A DNA stretch of 64,000 nucleotides from Actinomadura syzygii (GTDB lineage Bacteria; Actinomycetota; Actinomycetes; Streptosporangiales; Streptosporangiaceae): assembly GCF_008085905.1 (NCBI RefSeq), contig NZ_VSFF01000001.1, positions 620,001 through 684,000 on the forward strand, in the 5' to 3' direction. Both the position numbers and the translations under genes were made by a program. How positions within the stretch are numbered: position 1 is the first letter of the stretch; every line of letters begins with the position of its first letter. A model generated the notes under the pieces. The model searched no databases and had not been told where the DNA came from. It saw only the letters and a program-made list of their open reading frames with translations. Of this stretch, positions 26,565-34,372 are shown piece after piece.

Positions 26565-27299
26565 ATGCCTGGCGCGCGGTACGGGATGGATGCGCCCTAC
26601 GGGTTCAGCTTCGTGGGCCTGGTCGTCTTAGGGTTCTGGGTGACCGGGCTGGTGATGGCGGTCACCGCCGATCTGGCCGCCGCGCTGCCCGCGCTGGTCT
26701 CCGGCACCCTGCTGGCGGGATGCCTGGCCTTAAGCCTGCACGCCACGCTGCGCGGCAAGTTCCTGGTCTGGCGGGACGTGCTGGACGAGTTAGACCTGCG
26801 GGGCGACGAACGGCTGCTCGACCTCGGCTGCGGACGCGGCGCCGTCCTGTTAGCCGCCGTCCGACACCTCCCGGAGGGCCGGGCGGTCGGCGTGGACTTG
26901 TGGCGCGGACGGGACCAGTCCGGCAACACCCCGGCGGCAACCCTGCGCAACGCCCGCGCCGAAGGCGTCGCCGATCGCGTTCACGTGCAAGGGGGTGACC
27001 TGCGCAGACTCCCGTACGCGGAGGCGAGTTTCGACCTGGTCGTGTCCAGCCTGACGGTGCACACCATCCGCGGCGCGGAAGCCCGCGCCCAAGCGATCGC
27101 CGAGGCGTACCGGGTGTTACGGCCGGGCGGCCGCCTGCTCATCGCCGACCTGGCGCGGACCCCCCGCGAGTACGCCACGGTGCTGGCCCGCCTGAACGCC
27201 CAGGACATCCGCGTACGCGGCCTCGGCTGGCGCGCCTGGTGGGGCAGCCCGTGGGTCCCGACCCGCCTCCTCACCGCCCGCAAACCAGCCACCCCCTGA
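26565..27299 (+). CDS. membrane-anchored class I SAM-dependent methyltransferase
   Basis: A 244-residue protein with two N-terminal hydrophobic helices (about 14-35 and 38-58) followed by a Rossmann-type methyltransferase: motif I LLDLGCGRGAVLL (83-95), acidic end of strand 2 (GVDLW), VHVQGGDLRRLP and FDLVVSSLTVH for motifs II/III, then VLRPGGRLLIADL. The target (lipid, small molecule or protein) cannot be assigned. An ATG at 26586 is an alternative start. It stands alone, next to the left edge of the tRNA-Gly island. Confidence 0.75.
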   Translation: MPGARYGMDAPYGFSFVGLVVLGFWVTGLVMAVTADLAAALPALVSGTLLAGCLALSLHATLRGKFLVWRDVLDELDLRGDERLLDLGCGRGAVLLAAVRHLPEGRAVGVDLWRGRDQSGNTPAATLRNARAEGVADRVHVQGGDLRRLPYAEASFDLVVSSLTVHTIRGAEARAQAIAEAYRVLRPGGRLLIADLARTPREYATVLARLNAQDIRVRGLGWRAWWGSPWVPTRLLTARKPATP

Positions 27300-27386
27300 A
27301 CACCCCACCGGCACGATCCAAGACCCACGGTCACCCGGCATCCGATGAGCACCGTAAGTAGCCGGACGTGGATTTTCACTGCTTAG

Positions 27387-27587
27387 GACGATTCCGGTCT
27401 CCGGCGGAGTGACTTTTCCAAGGTCTGTGCTCGAGCTCTGGAGAAGGCAGAATTGGTGGTCGGTGCGACCCACGTCCATGACCTCCGCCACACGGGCAAC
27501 ACCCATGCGGCACCGTGGCTGATGAACAGAAGCGGCCCAGAGTCAGTGATGAGCCACTGGCCTGGACCTTTAGGTGCGAGCGGGTGA
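27387..27587 (+). pseudogene. tyrosine integrase C-terminal remnant (1)
   Basis: The frame reads SGLRRSDFSKVCARALEKAELVVG... and then HDLRHTGNTH, the box II signature of tyrosine recombinases, before decaying ahead of an early stop. Neither the N-terminal domains nor the catalytic Tyr remain. It abuts the first partial tRNA-Gly copy, where an integrase gene tail would be expected. Confidence 0.6.
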
Positions 27588-27619
27588 CGGGAATCGAACC
27601 CGCGCTGTCAGCTCGGGAA
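27578..27619 (-). repeat. attachment-site remnant: 3' half of tRNA-Gly (copy 1)
   Basis: 42 bp match the 3' half of the tRNA-Gly at 40363-40433 up to the anticodon loop, with one or two changes. The 5' half is absent, so it is not a tRNA gene. It marks an integration scar. Confidence 0.75.
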
Positions 27620-27703
27620 TAGTCCCGATCCCGCCTGCAGGGCCCACTGAGCTGGCCTAGCGTCGTACCGCAAGTGACCGCGAATGCCCCTTGATCACCC
27701 TGG

Positions 27704-27725
27704 CTAATGGCCCGCTAATGGCCCG
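27704..27725 (+). repeat. tandem 11-bp pair, arm-site-like (CTAATGGCCCG x2)
   Basis: Two adjacent copies of CTAATGGCCC(G) lie about 85 bp from att copy 1. The same pair recurs at 30724-30745. Confidence 0.55.
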
Positions 27726-27812
27726 CCGCGCCACCTCGCGACCTGCACGTATGGCAGCGCGCTCAACCCGCGACCGGCCTGGGCACGCGCCGCTACCGAC
27801 GCGCCAACCTGT

Positions 27813-27880
27813 CCGGAGAATGCTTCCGCGCGAACGCGCGCACCCCGTGACAGACCGATTCGCGCGGGAGCGCCCTCCGG
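27813..27880. repeat. long stem-loop, family copy A
   Basis: 22-nt arms (27813-27834 and 27859-27880) pair at 18 positions plus wobbles around a 24-nt loop. The loop ends with GTGACAGACCGA. Arm and loop lengths are the same in copy B at 32396, with changed arm sequence. Confidence 0.65.
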
Positions 27881-27889
27881 CTCCAGGAG

Positions 27890-27918
27890 GGGTCTGGGGA
27901 ACAAGGGGTTCCCCAGTA
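27890..27918 (+). terminator. hairpin after stem-loop A
   Basis: CTGGGGAAC and GTTCCCCAG pair around a 5-nt loop shortly after stem-loop A. A similar G-rich hairpin follows stem-loop B. Confidence 0.4.
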
Positions 27919-28453
27919 GCGCACGCGCAACCGTTCCCCCGAGCCGACTATGACGGGTGCGATGTCCCCGCCATGGGCGCGGCCGGTTCTGCCGAGCCTC
28001 CCTCTGACTCCCAGCTACGCCCGGACGCAGATTGGGCACGAGTGCCGCCCTCGTGCAGACCGGGGGGACCGTCATTCTCTACGGAGCTGGATGCTCCGGA
28101 ACCGGCCGCGCCTGCGCGCACGGTAACGGACGCCTATGACGTCGGGCGGTGGCGCGACCCCGGGCAGACGGTTAGCCGACGGGCAGGCCCGGCCGCGCCG
28201 CCGCCCCTTGATCTCAAGCTGCCGAATTCGGCAAGCCGTCTGACCCATGGCAAGGGCGGGGCTGTCCAGCATCGTCCACCCATCAGGACATGCATGAAGT
28301 TCTGGACGAGACGTCGTCCACGTCGCTGCCGCACGAACCCTGCTGCGGGTCCGCATCAAGGGGCGCTGCCCAGCCGGGCTGAGACAGGTTTACGGATCAC
28401 CACCCGGAACTTTGATCATGTGGGCGTCTAAGGCGGAGAGGGGCATGGGTATC

Positions 28454-28479
28454 GGGACTCCACACACCTGAGGAGTCCC
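28454..28479 (+). promoter_or_regulatory. hairpin that masks the ribosome site of the collagen-like gene
   Basis: GGGACTCC (28454-28461) and GGAGTCCC (28472-28479) form a perfect 8-bp stem with a 10-nt loop. The 3' arm contains the GGAG ribosome site and ends at the base before the ATG. In RNA this could block translation until opened. Confidence 0.5.
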
Positions 28480-28995
28480 ATGAACTTTCACCTTCGGTCT
28501 CTCTACACATGTGCGGTGGTGGCGGGCGTTTTGCCGCTAGGCGGGGGCATGGCCATGGCAGCCCAGTCTCCCCCGCCCGCTCGGGAGACCGCGAAGACGG
28601 CCCAGGCCACCGACTCGGCGGCATGCTGTGTCCGCGGCTGCGGAGAGTGCGGTCCGCGGGGGCCCCGCGGACCGCGAGGCCCCCAGGGTCCGAGAGGGGA
28701 AACAGGCCCCCAGGGCCCTTCGGGCGAGCCCGGCCAGGACGGAGTCATCGGCCGGCAGGTCGTTCAGGCGCAGTTCACGAACCCGCCGACCTCGTCCACC
28801 CCGCAGACCGTCACGTGCCCCCCAGGCAAGGTGGCGCTGAGCGGCGGATACCTCATAGACCCGAGGATCACGGGCCCCACCGGTTCCCGGCCGTCCGGCA
28901 CCGACGGCTGGGAGGTGACTCCGCCCGGCAACTACGGCTTCCCTTTCGACTTCACCGTCTATGTGGTCTGCGCGAACGCCGACACGGCGGCCTGA
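28480..28995 (+). CDS. secreted collagen-like (Gly-X-Y) protein
   Basis: A 171-residue protein: signal peptide (cleavage near AMAAQ, residue 28), a short spacer with CCVRGCGECG, then about ten Gly-X-Y triplets (GPRGPRGPRGPQGPRGET and on to GEPGQDG, residues 57-88). The C-terminal 80 residues form a domain of unknown function (CPPGKVALSGGY, GWEVTPPGNYG, TVYVVCAN) often seen behind short collagen-like stretches in actinomycetes. The triplets should form a short triple helix on a trimer. ATG follows GAGGAG, which lies in an 8-bp hairpin. It sits among integrase scraps and may be island cargo. Confidence 0.75.
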   Translation: MNFHLRSLYTCAVVAGVLPLGGGMAMAAQSPPPARETAKTAQATDSAACCVRGCGECGPRGPRGPRGPQGPRGETGPQGPSGEPGQDGVIGRQVVQAQFTNPPTSSTPQTVTCPPGKVALSGGYLIDPRITGPTGSRPSGTDGWEVTPPGNYGFPFDFTVYVVCANADTAA

Positions 28996-29029
28996 GTCGC
29001 AAGTCCCGTGTGCGAACGGACGAAGCAGC

Positions 29030-29236
29030 GTGCGGCGACAGTACCTCGAAATGGACAGCGGAGACATGATCGTCGGGCCCACGAAATCACGGGCGGGCGT
29101 CCGGACGGTGGCCCTTCCGGCGGCGATCACTCCGGCAATCAGGGAACACCTGGAGCGGCACACCGCCTCCGACCCGGCGGCCACGGTCTTCACTGGGGCG
29201 AAGGGTGGTGCCCTGCGACGGGGCAACTTCCGGTGA
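29030..29236 (+). pseudogene. tyrosine integrase internal remnant (2)
   Basis: The frame encodes the beta-hairpin part of a tyrosine integrase core (LEMDSGDMIVGPTKSRAGVR, VALPAAI, VFTGAKGGALRRGNF), closely parallel to residues of the longer fragment at 29809. It lacks both the conserved first Arg and the HxxR/Tyr half, so it is a broken gene. Confidence 0.7.
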
Positions 29237-29442
29237 CCTGGAAGCTCCAGAGCTACGCCTGATCAACTGACGGAAGGGTCGGCCATCGCGTCCTGGTGGC
29301 CGACCTTTCGCTTCTTCGCCACTGGCAGGCGGACGGGCGACGCAGCGCGGCGGGACCGGACGGAACAGGCCGCACGCCCGGCGCGCCGTGGCTGGCGCTT
29401 CGGTTGTCTGGCCGCCCGGCTTTCTCCTGTCTTTCTGGCTGT

Positions 29443-29682
29443 TTAGACGTCTAGGCGTTCGGCGGCGTCGAGCAGGTATTGGGGCAGTTTGGAGCGGGCG
29501 TCAAGGATCTCGATGCCGATGACGCGCCCCTCGGCGTCGAAGTCGAGATTGACCATCCCGTCGACGTCGACGGGGTCGCAGGCGTACATGCGCGCCGACT
29601 TCGTACCGGCCTGGGTGGGGTCGACGAGGTAGACGTAAGCGGCGTTGGCCTGCTGGTCGTAGGTGACTTTGACTTCTGCCAT
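29443..29682 (-). CDS. DUF2283 protein
   Basis: A 79-residue protein of the DUF2283 type: MAEVKVTYDQQANAAYVYL at the N terminus, then VDVDGMVNLDFDAEGRVIGIEIL, which is the family's beta-rich core, and a short helical end. Function is unknown; such genes are frequent in mobile DNA and near toxin-antitoxin or phage genes. The start at 29682 was chosen for the AGGGGAG ribosome site; the frame upstream to 29760 has no family character. It is isolated between two integrase fragments. Confidence 0.7.
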   Translation of the reverse strand: MAEVKVTYDQQANAAYVYLVDPTQAGTKSARMYACDPVDVDGMVNLDFDAEGRVIGIEILDARSKLPQYLLDAAERLDV

Positions 29683-29808
29683 GGGCTCCCCTACTGAGCG
29701 GCCCTCACGTTGAAGAGGGCTCGCATGGTCGCGGCTCCGGCCGGTCGGTAACTTCCGCAAGCTGGACTCCGGTGAGCGCCGGCTCCGTTACACGTCAAGG
29801 GCGGAGTC

Positions 29809-30579
29809 ATGCGGCGCTTCCCTCAAATCTTCGCCACTCGCATGGAGGCGGAACGGACGCTGTGGAAGCTAGCGGACGACGCACATGCGGACGTAATCCG
29901 AGATGATCGGCTGTTCGCGTTCATCCTGCTGGCCACGTTCGCAAGCCTGCGATGGAGCGAAATCACGGCGCTTCGCCGCTGCGACCTCGACTTGGTCAAC
30001 CAGACCGTGAGCGTTCAGCGCGCCTTCGTTGAGCGATCCAACGGGGAGATGATCCTCGGTCCGCCCAAGTCCCGCGCTGGCATCCGGACGGTCACGATCC
30101 CGGCCCTCATCATCTTCTACTTGGACGCCCACATGGACAAGTACACCGGGAGGGAGCCCGATGCCCTGATCTTCACGGGGGGCAAAGGCGGGCCGCTCCG
30201 CCGTAGCGGCTTCAACGAGCTCACGAACTGGAGGCACGTGGTGGAGGCGCTCGGCGTCCCGAACCTGTACTTCCATGACCTTCGGCACGCGGGCAACACC
30301 CTCGCCGCCGACATGGGCGTCTCGCTGCGCAACCTTATGGCGCGCATGGGGCACGACAACGAGCGGGCCGCCGTGCGCTATCAGCACCGGTCGGTCAAGG
30401 GTGACCGCGCCATCGCGGACGGGCTTAACGAGGTCGTCCAGGCAGAGCAAGATCAGGACGACGAGGGGAGGACGGGGCGGCCGGAGCGCTGGTGCCGGTG
30501 GCCTAATTGCACGCTAATTGCACGGCACCTGCCAACGGGAAAACGATCAAGGCCCAGGTTTCAGGGATCTATCCCCTAG
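29809..30579 (+). pseudogene. tyrosine integrase lacking its N-terminal DNA-binding domains
   Basis: A 256-codon frame. After a short stretch from the normal N terminus (FPQIFATRMEAERTLWKL) it passes directly into the catalytic domain: Arg in FASLRWSE, Lys in GPPKSRAG, HDLRHAGNT, MGH and Tyr in VRYQHRS, so all catalytic positions are present. About 120-150 residues (arm- and core-binding domains) of a typical 380-400-residue actinomycete integrase are missing by internal deletion. The C-terminal tail runs through a tandem 11-bp repeat and a terminator into the att site. Probably inactive, or dependent on another integrase. Confidence 0.75.
30503..30524 (+). repeat. tandem 11-bp pair, arm-site-like (CTAATTGCACG x2)
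   Basis: Two perfect adjacent copies of CTAATTGCACG inside the integrase tail, about 75 bp from att copy 2. Repeated exactly at 40266-40287. Confidence 0.65.
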
Positions 30580-30589
30580 CCTGGGCCTT
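30549..30589 (+). terminator. terminator after the truncated integrase
   Basis: AAGGCCCAGG and CCTGGGCCTT pair, with an inner AGGGAT/ATCCCCT stem. An almost identical copy lies at 40313-40353 as part of the 154-bp direct repeat. Confidence 0.65.
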
Positions 30590-30639
30590 CGTGGTGGGAG
30601 CGGGTGACGGGAATCGAACCCGCGCTGTCAGCTTGGGAA

Positions 30640-31142
30640 TAGTTTCGATCGCGCCTGCTGGCCTAGCTGACCTGGCGTTGCGACCTACCGCAAGTGACCG
30701 CGATTACCCCTTGATCACCGTGGCTAATGGCCCGCTAATGGCCCGCAGCCAACCGGCTGACCTGCGCCGAACCGACGTTCCCGCTTCACGATCGCCCGGT
30801 CTCTGCCGCTCCCACATGACCTATTCATTCCGAGTCTCACGAGCGAGATCCACACCCGTCCAGATCCATCCGCTGACCTGCTAGACAGCTCCTCCCGGAT
30901 TCCGCCATCGTCCAGGCTCGTCCAGACCCGCTGTTAGCACCCGCGTTAGCCAACGCACGTGAGACCTTCGATGCGAACCACCGGCACCCCTGGCCCGTCA
31001 CCGCGTCGCCCAGGTCGTGACGGGTGCCCGCCGTAAGCTCACGTAAGCAGTTGTGAGGGGCCGTTGCTGTACTTCCGTGCTGTACAGCAGCCCCCCCGTG
31101 CTCCCGCCTGGGCCCGGCCCCACTCGATATTGGCTCCCCTAG
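30640..31142. other. non-coding att-proximal stretch
   Basis: Holds the right-hand arm pair and a looser GTTAGCACCCGCGTTAGCC repeat at about 30933-30951 that recurs near 32364. Around 31058-31090 is a doubled GCTGTAC with a GCTGTACAGC palindrome. I see no gene. Confidence 0.4.
30724..30745 (+). repeat. tandem 11-bp pair, arm-site-like, right side of att 2
   Basis: CTAATGGCCCG twice in tandem, about 85 bp from the att core on the side opposite the CTAATTGCACG pair. Together they give an attP-like arrangement. Confidence 0.6.
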
Positions 31143-31292
31143 TCATGCATCCGCGTTGTCCGAGGTCGATTCCGACCGGCGTCGGCGCCGACGCCGGTGA
31201 CGCGCCACCTCCGTGACCGCTCCTGCAAGCACCACTCCGGAGGCGATCGCCTCCAGGAGGTTCGCGAGCATCGGGATCGCCTGTTCCCACAT
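31143..31292 (-). CDS. 49-residue membrane peptide with poly-Arg tail
   Basis: Translation from ATG 31292 gives a short peptide: MWEQAIPMLANLLEAIASGV, continuing as one hydrophobic helix (about 8-28), then a run of seven Arg and an acidic end. AAGGAAG lies at the right distance before the ATG. It is divergent from the two-HTH regulator gene at 31465, with 172 bp between them. The layout (one helix, basic tail, neighbouring repressor-like gene) resembles small membrane toxins or holin-like peptides of mobile elements, but there is no family match I can name. Confidence 0.45.
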   Translation of the reverse strand: MWEQAIPMLANLLEAIASGVVLAGAVTEVARHRRRRRRRSESTSDNADA

Positions 31293-31464
31293 GGTGGCTT
31301 CCTTTGAGGTGATGGCCGGATACGGACAAGCCCCAGGAGACCGTATCCGGCCACCTTTGGAAAGCAAATCCGTTCGATCGCGGCCAAAATCGCCCCAGCC
31401 AGCGGCCGATTCGCGTACACTCGCGGACAGGTTCGGACATGCTCGGACACTCTGAGAGGCGCAC

Positions 31465-32163
31465 ATGGATGAGGAACCCACCACAGACGACTTCGAACTG
31501 GAGACAGTGACCACGCGATTGGAGTTGGCCAGCTACCTGCGACGCTTGTACGCGCGAGCGGATCGCCCTTCTCTGCGTGAACTTGAACTAGCATCAAAGC
31601 ACAGCAAGCAAGTGCTCTACCGTTCAACAGTGTCTGACATGCTTGCCGGTAAACGGTTTCCTCGTAGAGCCGTATTTCTCGCCTTTGTGCAAGCCTGTGG
31701 CGTCCGCGTTGACCGCATACCGCCTTGGCGCCGCGCCTGGGAAAGAGCAGCCGAGTCGGAGATGAATGGTCAGTTGACCGCGCACTTCGAGAGCACGCGA
31801 ACACCCGCAACTCCAGATCGAGAAATCATAAGCATCGCCGAACGGCGTGCCAGTGAAATCATCTGGGAAGCAGAACTACGAGCCGAACAGATTATCAACC
31901 AAGCCAAGAATAGTGTTCGCAACGAGGATGCCAATGCATCGCCCCTACCTGAAAGTCGGAGTCATCAGGAGCCTCGCCTTAGCGAAGGGGATGTGACCCT
32001 ATTGCGCGAGATCGCCTCGGGGCGCACCGCAGATCAGGCTGCACATCGCCTTGATTTGAGTGCGCGGACGCTTCGCCGACGCCTGCGCAATATCTGCGAC
32101 CAGCTAGAAGTGAACACTCCTATTGAGGCGGTCACATGGGCAGTTCGACAAAAACTCATCTGA
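31465..32163 (+). CDS. two-HTH regulator of the island
   Basis: A 232-residue protein with an XRE-like N-terminal DNA-binding region (about 18-85: LASYLRRLYARADRPSLREL, then TVSDMLAGKRFPRRAVFLAF), a charged helical middle and a LuxR-type helix-turn-helix at the C terminus (about 173-232: LREIASGRTADQAAHRLDLSARTLRRRLRNI). Having both ends DNA-binding is unusual. GC content is visibly lower than in the core genes, which fits recent acquisition. It is divergent from the tiny membrane peptide gene and probably regulates it and other island genes. Confidence 0.65.
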   Translation: MDEEPTTDDFELETVTTRLELASYLRRLYARADRPSLRELELASKHSKQVLYRSTVSDMLAGKRFPRRAVFLAFVQACGVRVDRIPPWRRAWERAAESEMNGQLTAHFESTRTPATPDREIISIAERRASEIIWEAELRAEQIINQAKNSVRNEDANASPLPESRSHQEPRLSEGDVTLLREIASGRTADQAAHRLDLSARTLRRRLRNICDQLEVNTPIEAVTWAVRQKLI

Positions 32164-32581
32164 GTTGTTACTAATAGCGAGCCCATTGACTGCGTCCACC
32201 GCAACAAGAGTCGGTGACTTGATGCCGAGTATTTCGGAGTAGGCTGGTTTGGCCGTCTGATCCGTAGCAAGATCAGAACTGTCCAACGCCGTCTCCACAA
32301 GTCCCATGACCAGCCCCGCGCCCTCTCACGCATCCACACCCGTCCAAGATTATCCAAGCCTGCTGTTAGCACCACCGTTAGCACGCACGCCCGACCCGGA
32401 GGGTGCGCCCGCGCGAACGGCGAGACGGCGTGACAGACCGATTCGCGCGGGCGTACCCTCCGGCCCGCGGGGGGCTGGGGGTCGCGAGGCCCCCGCTTCA
32501 CGCTCGTCGAGCCATTGACCCCATCGAGCGCTACCACTTCGATGCAGACCCCTGGCCCCTAAGGCCCGTTTCGGCCGATCC
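32164..32581. other. non-coding stretch with repeat and stem-loop B
   Basis: Contains the GTTAGCACCACCGTTAGCAC pair (about 32364-32383), stem-loop copy B and a following G-rich hairpin. Frames across it are not gene-like. Confidence 0.4.
32396..32463. repeat. long stem-loop, family copy B
   Basis: 22-nt arms (32396-32417 and 32442-32463) pair at 21 of 22 positions, the remaining one a G-U type pair, around a 24-nt loop ending GTGACAGACCGA. Geometry is identical to copy A. A third, half copy (TGACAGACCGCTTCGCGGG) lies near 33369 without the left arm. Confidence 0.75.
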
Positions 32582-33343
32582 ATGGTGTTCTGTCTACCCG
32601 ACGGGCATGATGTGACCGTGATCGATGAGTGGGGTGACACCTGGCCCACAATCCAAGTCTGGGTGATCAACGAACGGGCCAGCGTGGAACTATCGTTCAC
32701 ACCGCTGGCCCCGCTGGCACTCCCCGATCCTTCAACGCCGCCCTTCGAACTAGCCGCGCCGCTATCGGACTGGCCCGCAGCTCTCGCCCGGCTCGGGTCC
32801 GCGACCCGAGCCGCCGTATGCGAACTCACCGGCGTCCACCGCTACGAAGATGCAGTCCCGGTGCTTTACGGCGACAACCCGCCTCAGGTTCCGCGTGGCA
32901 CGTCCTGGCCGAAACTGCCCTACATTGCGGAACGCGATAGCGACGGCCAAGTCGAACGGCTAACCCTGGGCGCACCCAAGTACGCTGAAAACGGCAGCCG
33001 GGTCCGTGGCAAGGTCATCCGCGCCAAGATTCCAGGCGCCAGCGTGGTGCCCTTTCCCAGCAACCTGGAAGTCGTCCGCGCTCTAGACCTGGCAGTGAAA
33101 GACGCAGCGTACCTGCTCACCGGTCACGATGATGAGTTCGAAGCGCGGAAAGACCTCAACGCCCAAGCGCGCGCACAGACGCCCCGCGATGTGCCGCTCA
33201 TCGGCCCAGCGCGCCCCAACTGGTGGACTGGCGGGCCAACCCAGTGGACCGCGCAACCCAAGCAGCGCACCCCCGACTGGTCTGAGGCCGGGCCACGTAC
33301 CGTGTCCGGTGGCGCGCCAGGGCTCGGCAAGCGCCGACGCTGA
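32582..33343 (+). CDS. hypothetical island protein
   Basis: A 253-residue soluble protein that I do not recognise. The N-terminal part is strand-rich (TVIDEWGDTWPTIQVWVINERASVELSFTPL), the middle is helical, and the last 60 residues are Trp/Pro/Arg-rich and probably disordered. There is no clear ribosome site at ATG 32582; a GTG at 32612 is an alternative, and a lost 5' end is possible because the gene starts just beyond the stem-loop region. Its codon use looks coding throughout. Confidence 0.5.
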   Translation: MVFCLPDGHDVTVIDEWGDTWPTIQVWVINERASVELSFTPLAPLALPDPSTPPFELAAPLSDWPAALARLGSATRAAVCELTGVHRYEDAVPVLYGDNPPQVPRGTSWPKLPYIAERDSDGQVERLTLGAPKYAENGSRVRGKVIRAKIPGASVVPFPSNLEVVRALDLAVKDAAYLLTGHDDEFEARKDLNAQARAQTPRDVPLIGPARPNWWTGGPTQWTAQPKQRTPDWSEAGPRTVSGGAPGLGKRRR

Positions 33344-33444
33344 CCGGTAAGCGGCGAGCCATATCGCATGACAGACCGCTTCGCGGGGGGGTGTGCCCTC
33401 AGGTCCGCGGGTCCAGGACGGCACAGCTCCCTGGTCGGAACTCG

Positions 33445-34362
33445 CTAGCCACTCTCGCTCATCAGCCTTCGTCTCATTCTGCGAACATCCTCTAGCGTGA
33501 TTCCCGCAGGAGAAGGTACATCAGGCCGAGAGAGATCCTTAGAGAAGAACATAACTTCCATGCCTTTATCTGCCTTGGCGGCGCTATAATTTAGGAAATA
33601 CTGAGTCGAATTGCACTGCTCATACAATTGCATGATTTCCGGGACTGCATCATAAGAAACAACCCAAGGGCCCGGGTGAATCTGAATTTCATGCGAAACT
33701 TTTACATGGTCTTCATGGGTGTAAAAATTGTCATAAAGTCGCGCACCCTTGAAATAGTAAGGTGGATCCAGATACAGCAATCCACCTTGTCGCGTCTGCT
33801 TTTCCTTTTTAATCAAGTCAATAGCATCAAGCATGGAGAGCGTGATGTCAGGAGCGCGCTCGGCGATCTTATTCACACGCGCGACAAGGCTTTCTCGATT
33901 AAACCGCGCATCGATCTTCCATTGACCAGTTTGCTCATTTCCCCCGATAACTCCCCCAGAGATTATCCCAGACCTGTTCGTGCGATTTAGATAGAAGGTA
34001 GAGAAGGCAAGATCAATTCCCTCGGTGTCTGGATCCAAGTAGATGTTGCGCTGCTTCTCCCATTCTTCCATGGACAAGGGGGCACTCGTGATTTTGGCAC
34101 ACAGTCGATCTGGGCAAGTCAAGACCGAGTTCCAAAAAGCATGGAGGCCGCGATTGAGATCGTTGATGTGAACCTGGCTCACATACCCCTCAAACAGAAG
34201 CGAGAGTGCGATACTTGCACCTCCCGCATAAGGCTCCACGTATCGCACTCCCGATAGATCATTTTGAATTATGAGTATCTTGAGAAAGTTGGCAATCTTT
34301 CCCTTTCCTCCTGGGTAACGAAGTGGAGAGGCGTAGCGGCGGCTAGAGCCATTGGATTGCAC
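33445..34362 (-). CDS. DNA adenine methylase (D12 class)
   Basis: A 305-residue N6-adenine methyltransferase of the Dam/D12 type. The SAM-binding start LRYPGGKGK (14-22), motif I YVEPYAGGAS (41-50), INDLN (66-70) and the catalytic DPPY (199-202) are all present. The GTG at 34362, 10 bp after the upstream stop, matches the family N terminus; longer readings add 66 residues without homology. GC content is far below the rest of the window. It pairs with the ParB-like gene just upstream. No restriction enzyme is obvious, so it may be a solitary methylase or half of an unusual modification-based defence module. Confidence 0.8.
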   Translation of the reverse strand: MQSNGSSRRYASPLRYPGGKGKIANFLKILIIQNDLSGVRYVEPYAGGASIALSLLFEGYVSQVHINDLNRGLHAFWNSVLTCPDRLCAKITSAPLSMEEWEKQRNIYLDPDTEGIDLAFSTFYLNRTNRSGIISGGVIGGNEQTGQWKIDARFNRESLVARVNKIAERAPDITLSMLDAIDLIKKEKQTRQGGLLYLDPPYYFKGARLYDNFYTHEDHVKVSHEIQIHPGPWVVSYDAVPEIMQLYEQCNSTQYFLNYSAAKADKGMEVMFFSKDLSRPDVPSPAGITLEDVRRMRRRLMSESG

Positions 34363-34372
34363 GGTGTAATGA

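Larger units (their letters stand above)
27588..28479. other. non-coding stretch of the island
   Basis: This stretch of almost 900 bases holds an att scar, an arm-repeat pair, a long stem-loop and a second hairpin. A 246-codon frame (27691-28431) has no start context or recognisable motif and its amino-acid make-up looks random, so I do not call a gene. Confidence 0.45.
30486..30639 (+). repeat. 154-bp direct repeat, left copy (integrase tail plus att core)
   Basis: Matches 40249-40403 with only a handful of differences. It comprises the integrase tail, arm-like pair, terminator and the 42-bp tRNA-Gly 3' half (30598-30639). The similarity ends at the anticodon loop, the usual crossover region of tRNA-targeting integrases. 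Confidence 0.8.

Noticed and set aside
27691..28431. 246-codon open frame in the island
   Set aside because: No ribosome site, no recognisable motif and a random-looking composition; it runs across the stem-loop and arm repeats.
27578..30639. Two extra tRNA-Gly genes
   Set aside because: Only the 3' half up to the anticodon loop is present at 27578 and 30598; D arm and 5' acceptor strand are missing, so these are att scars.
32391..32400. GACCCGGA as a TraB recognition site of a conjugative element
   Set aside because: Only one copy is present and no tra gene is in the window; such loci carry several copies.
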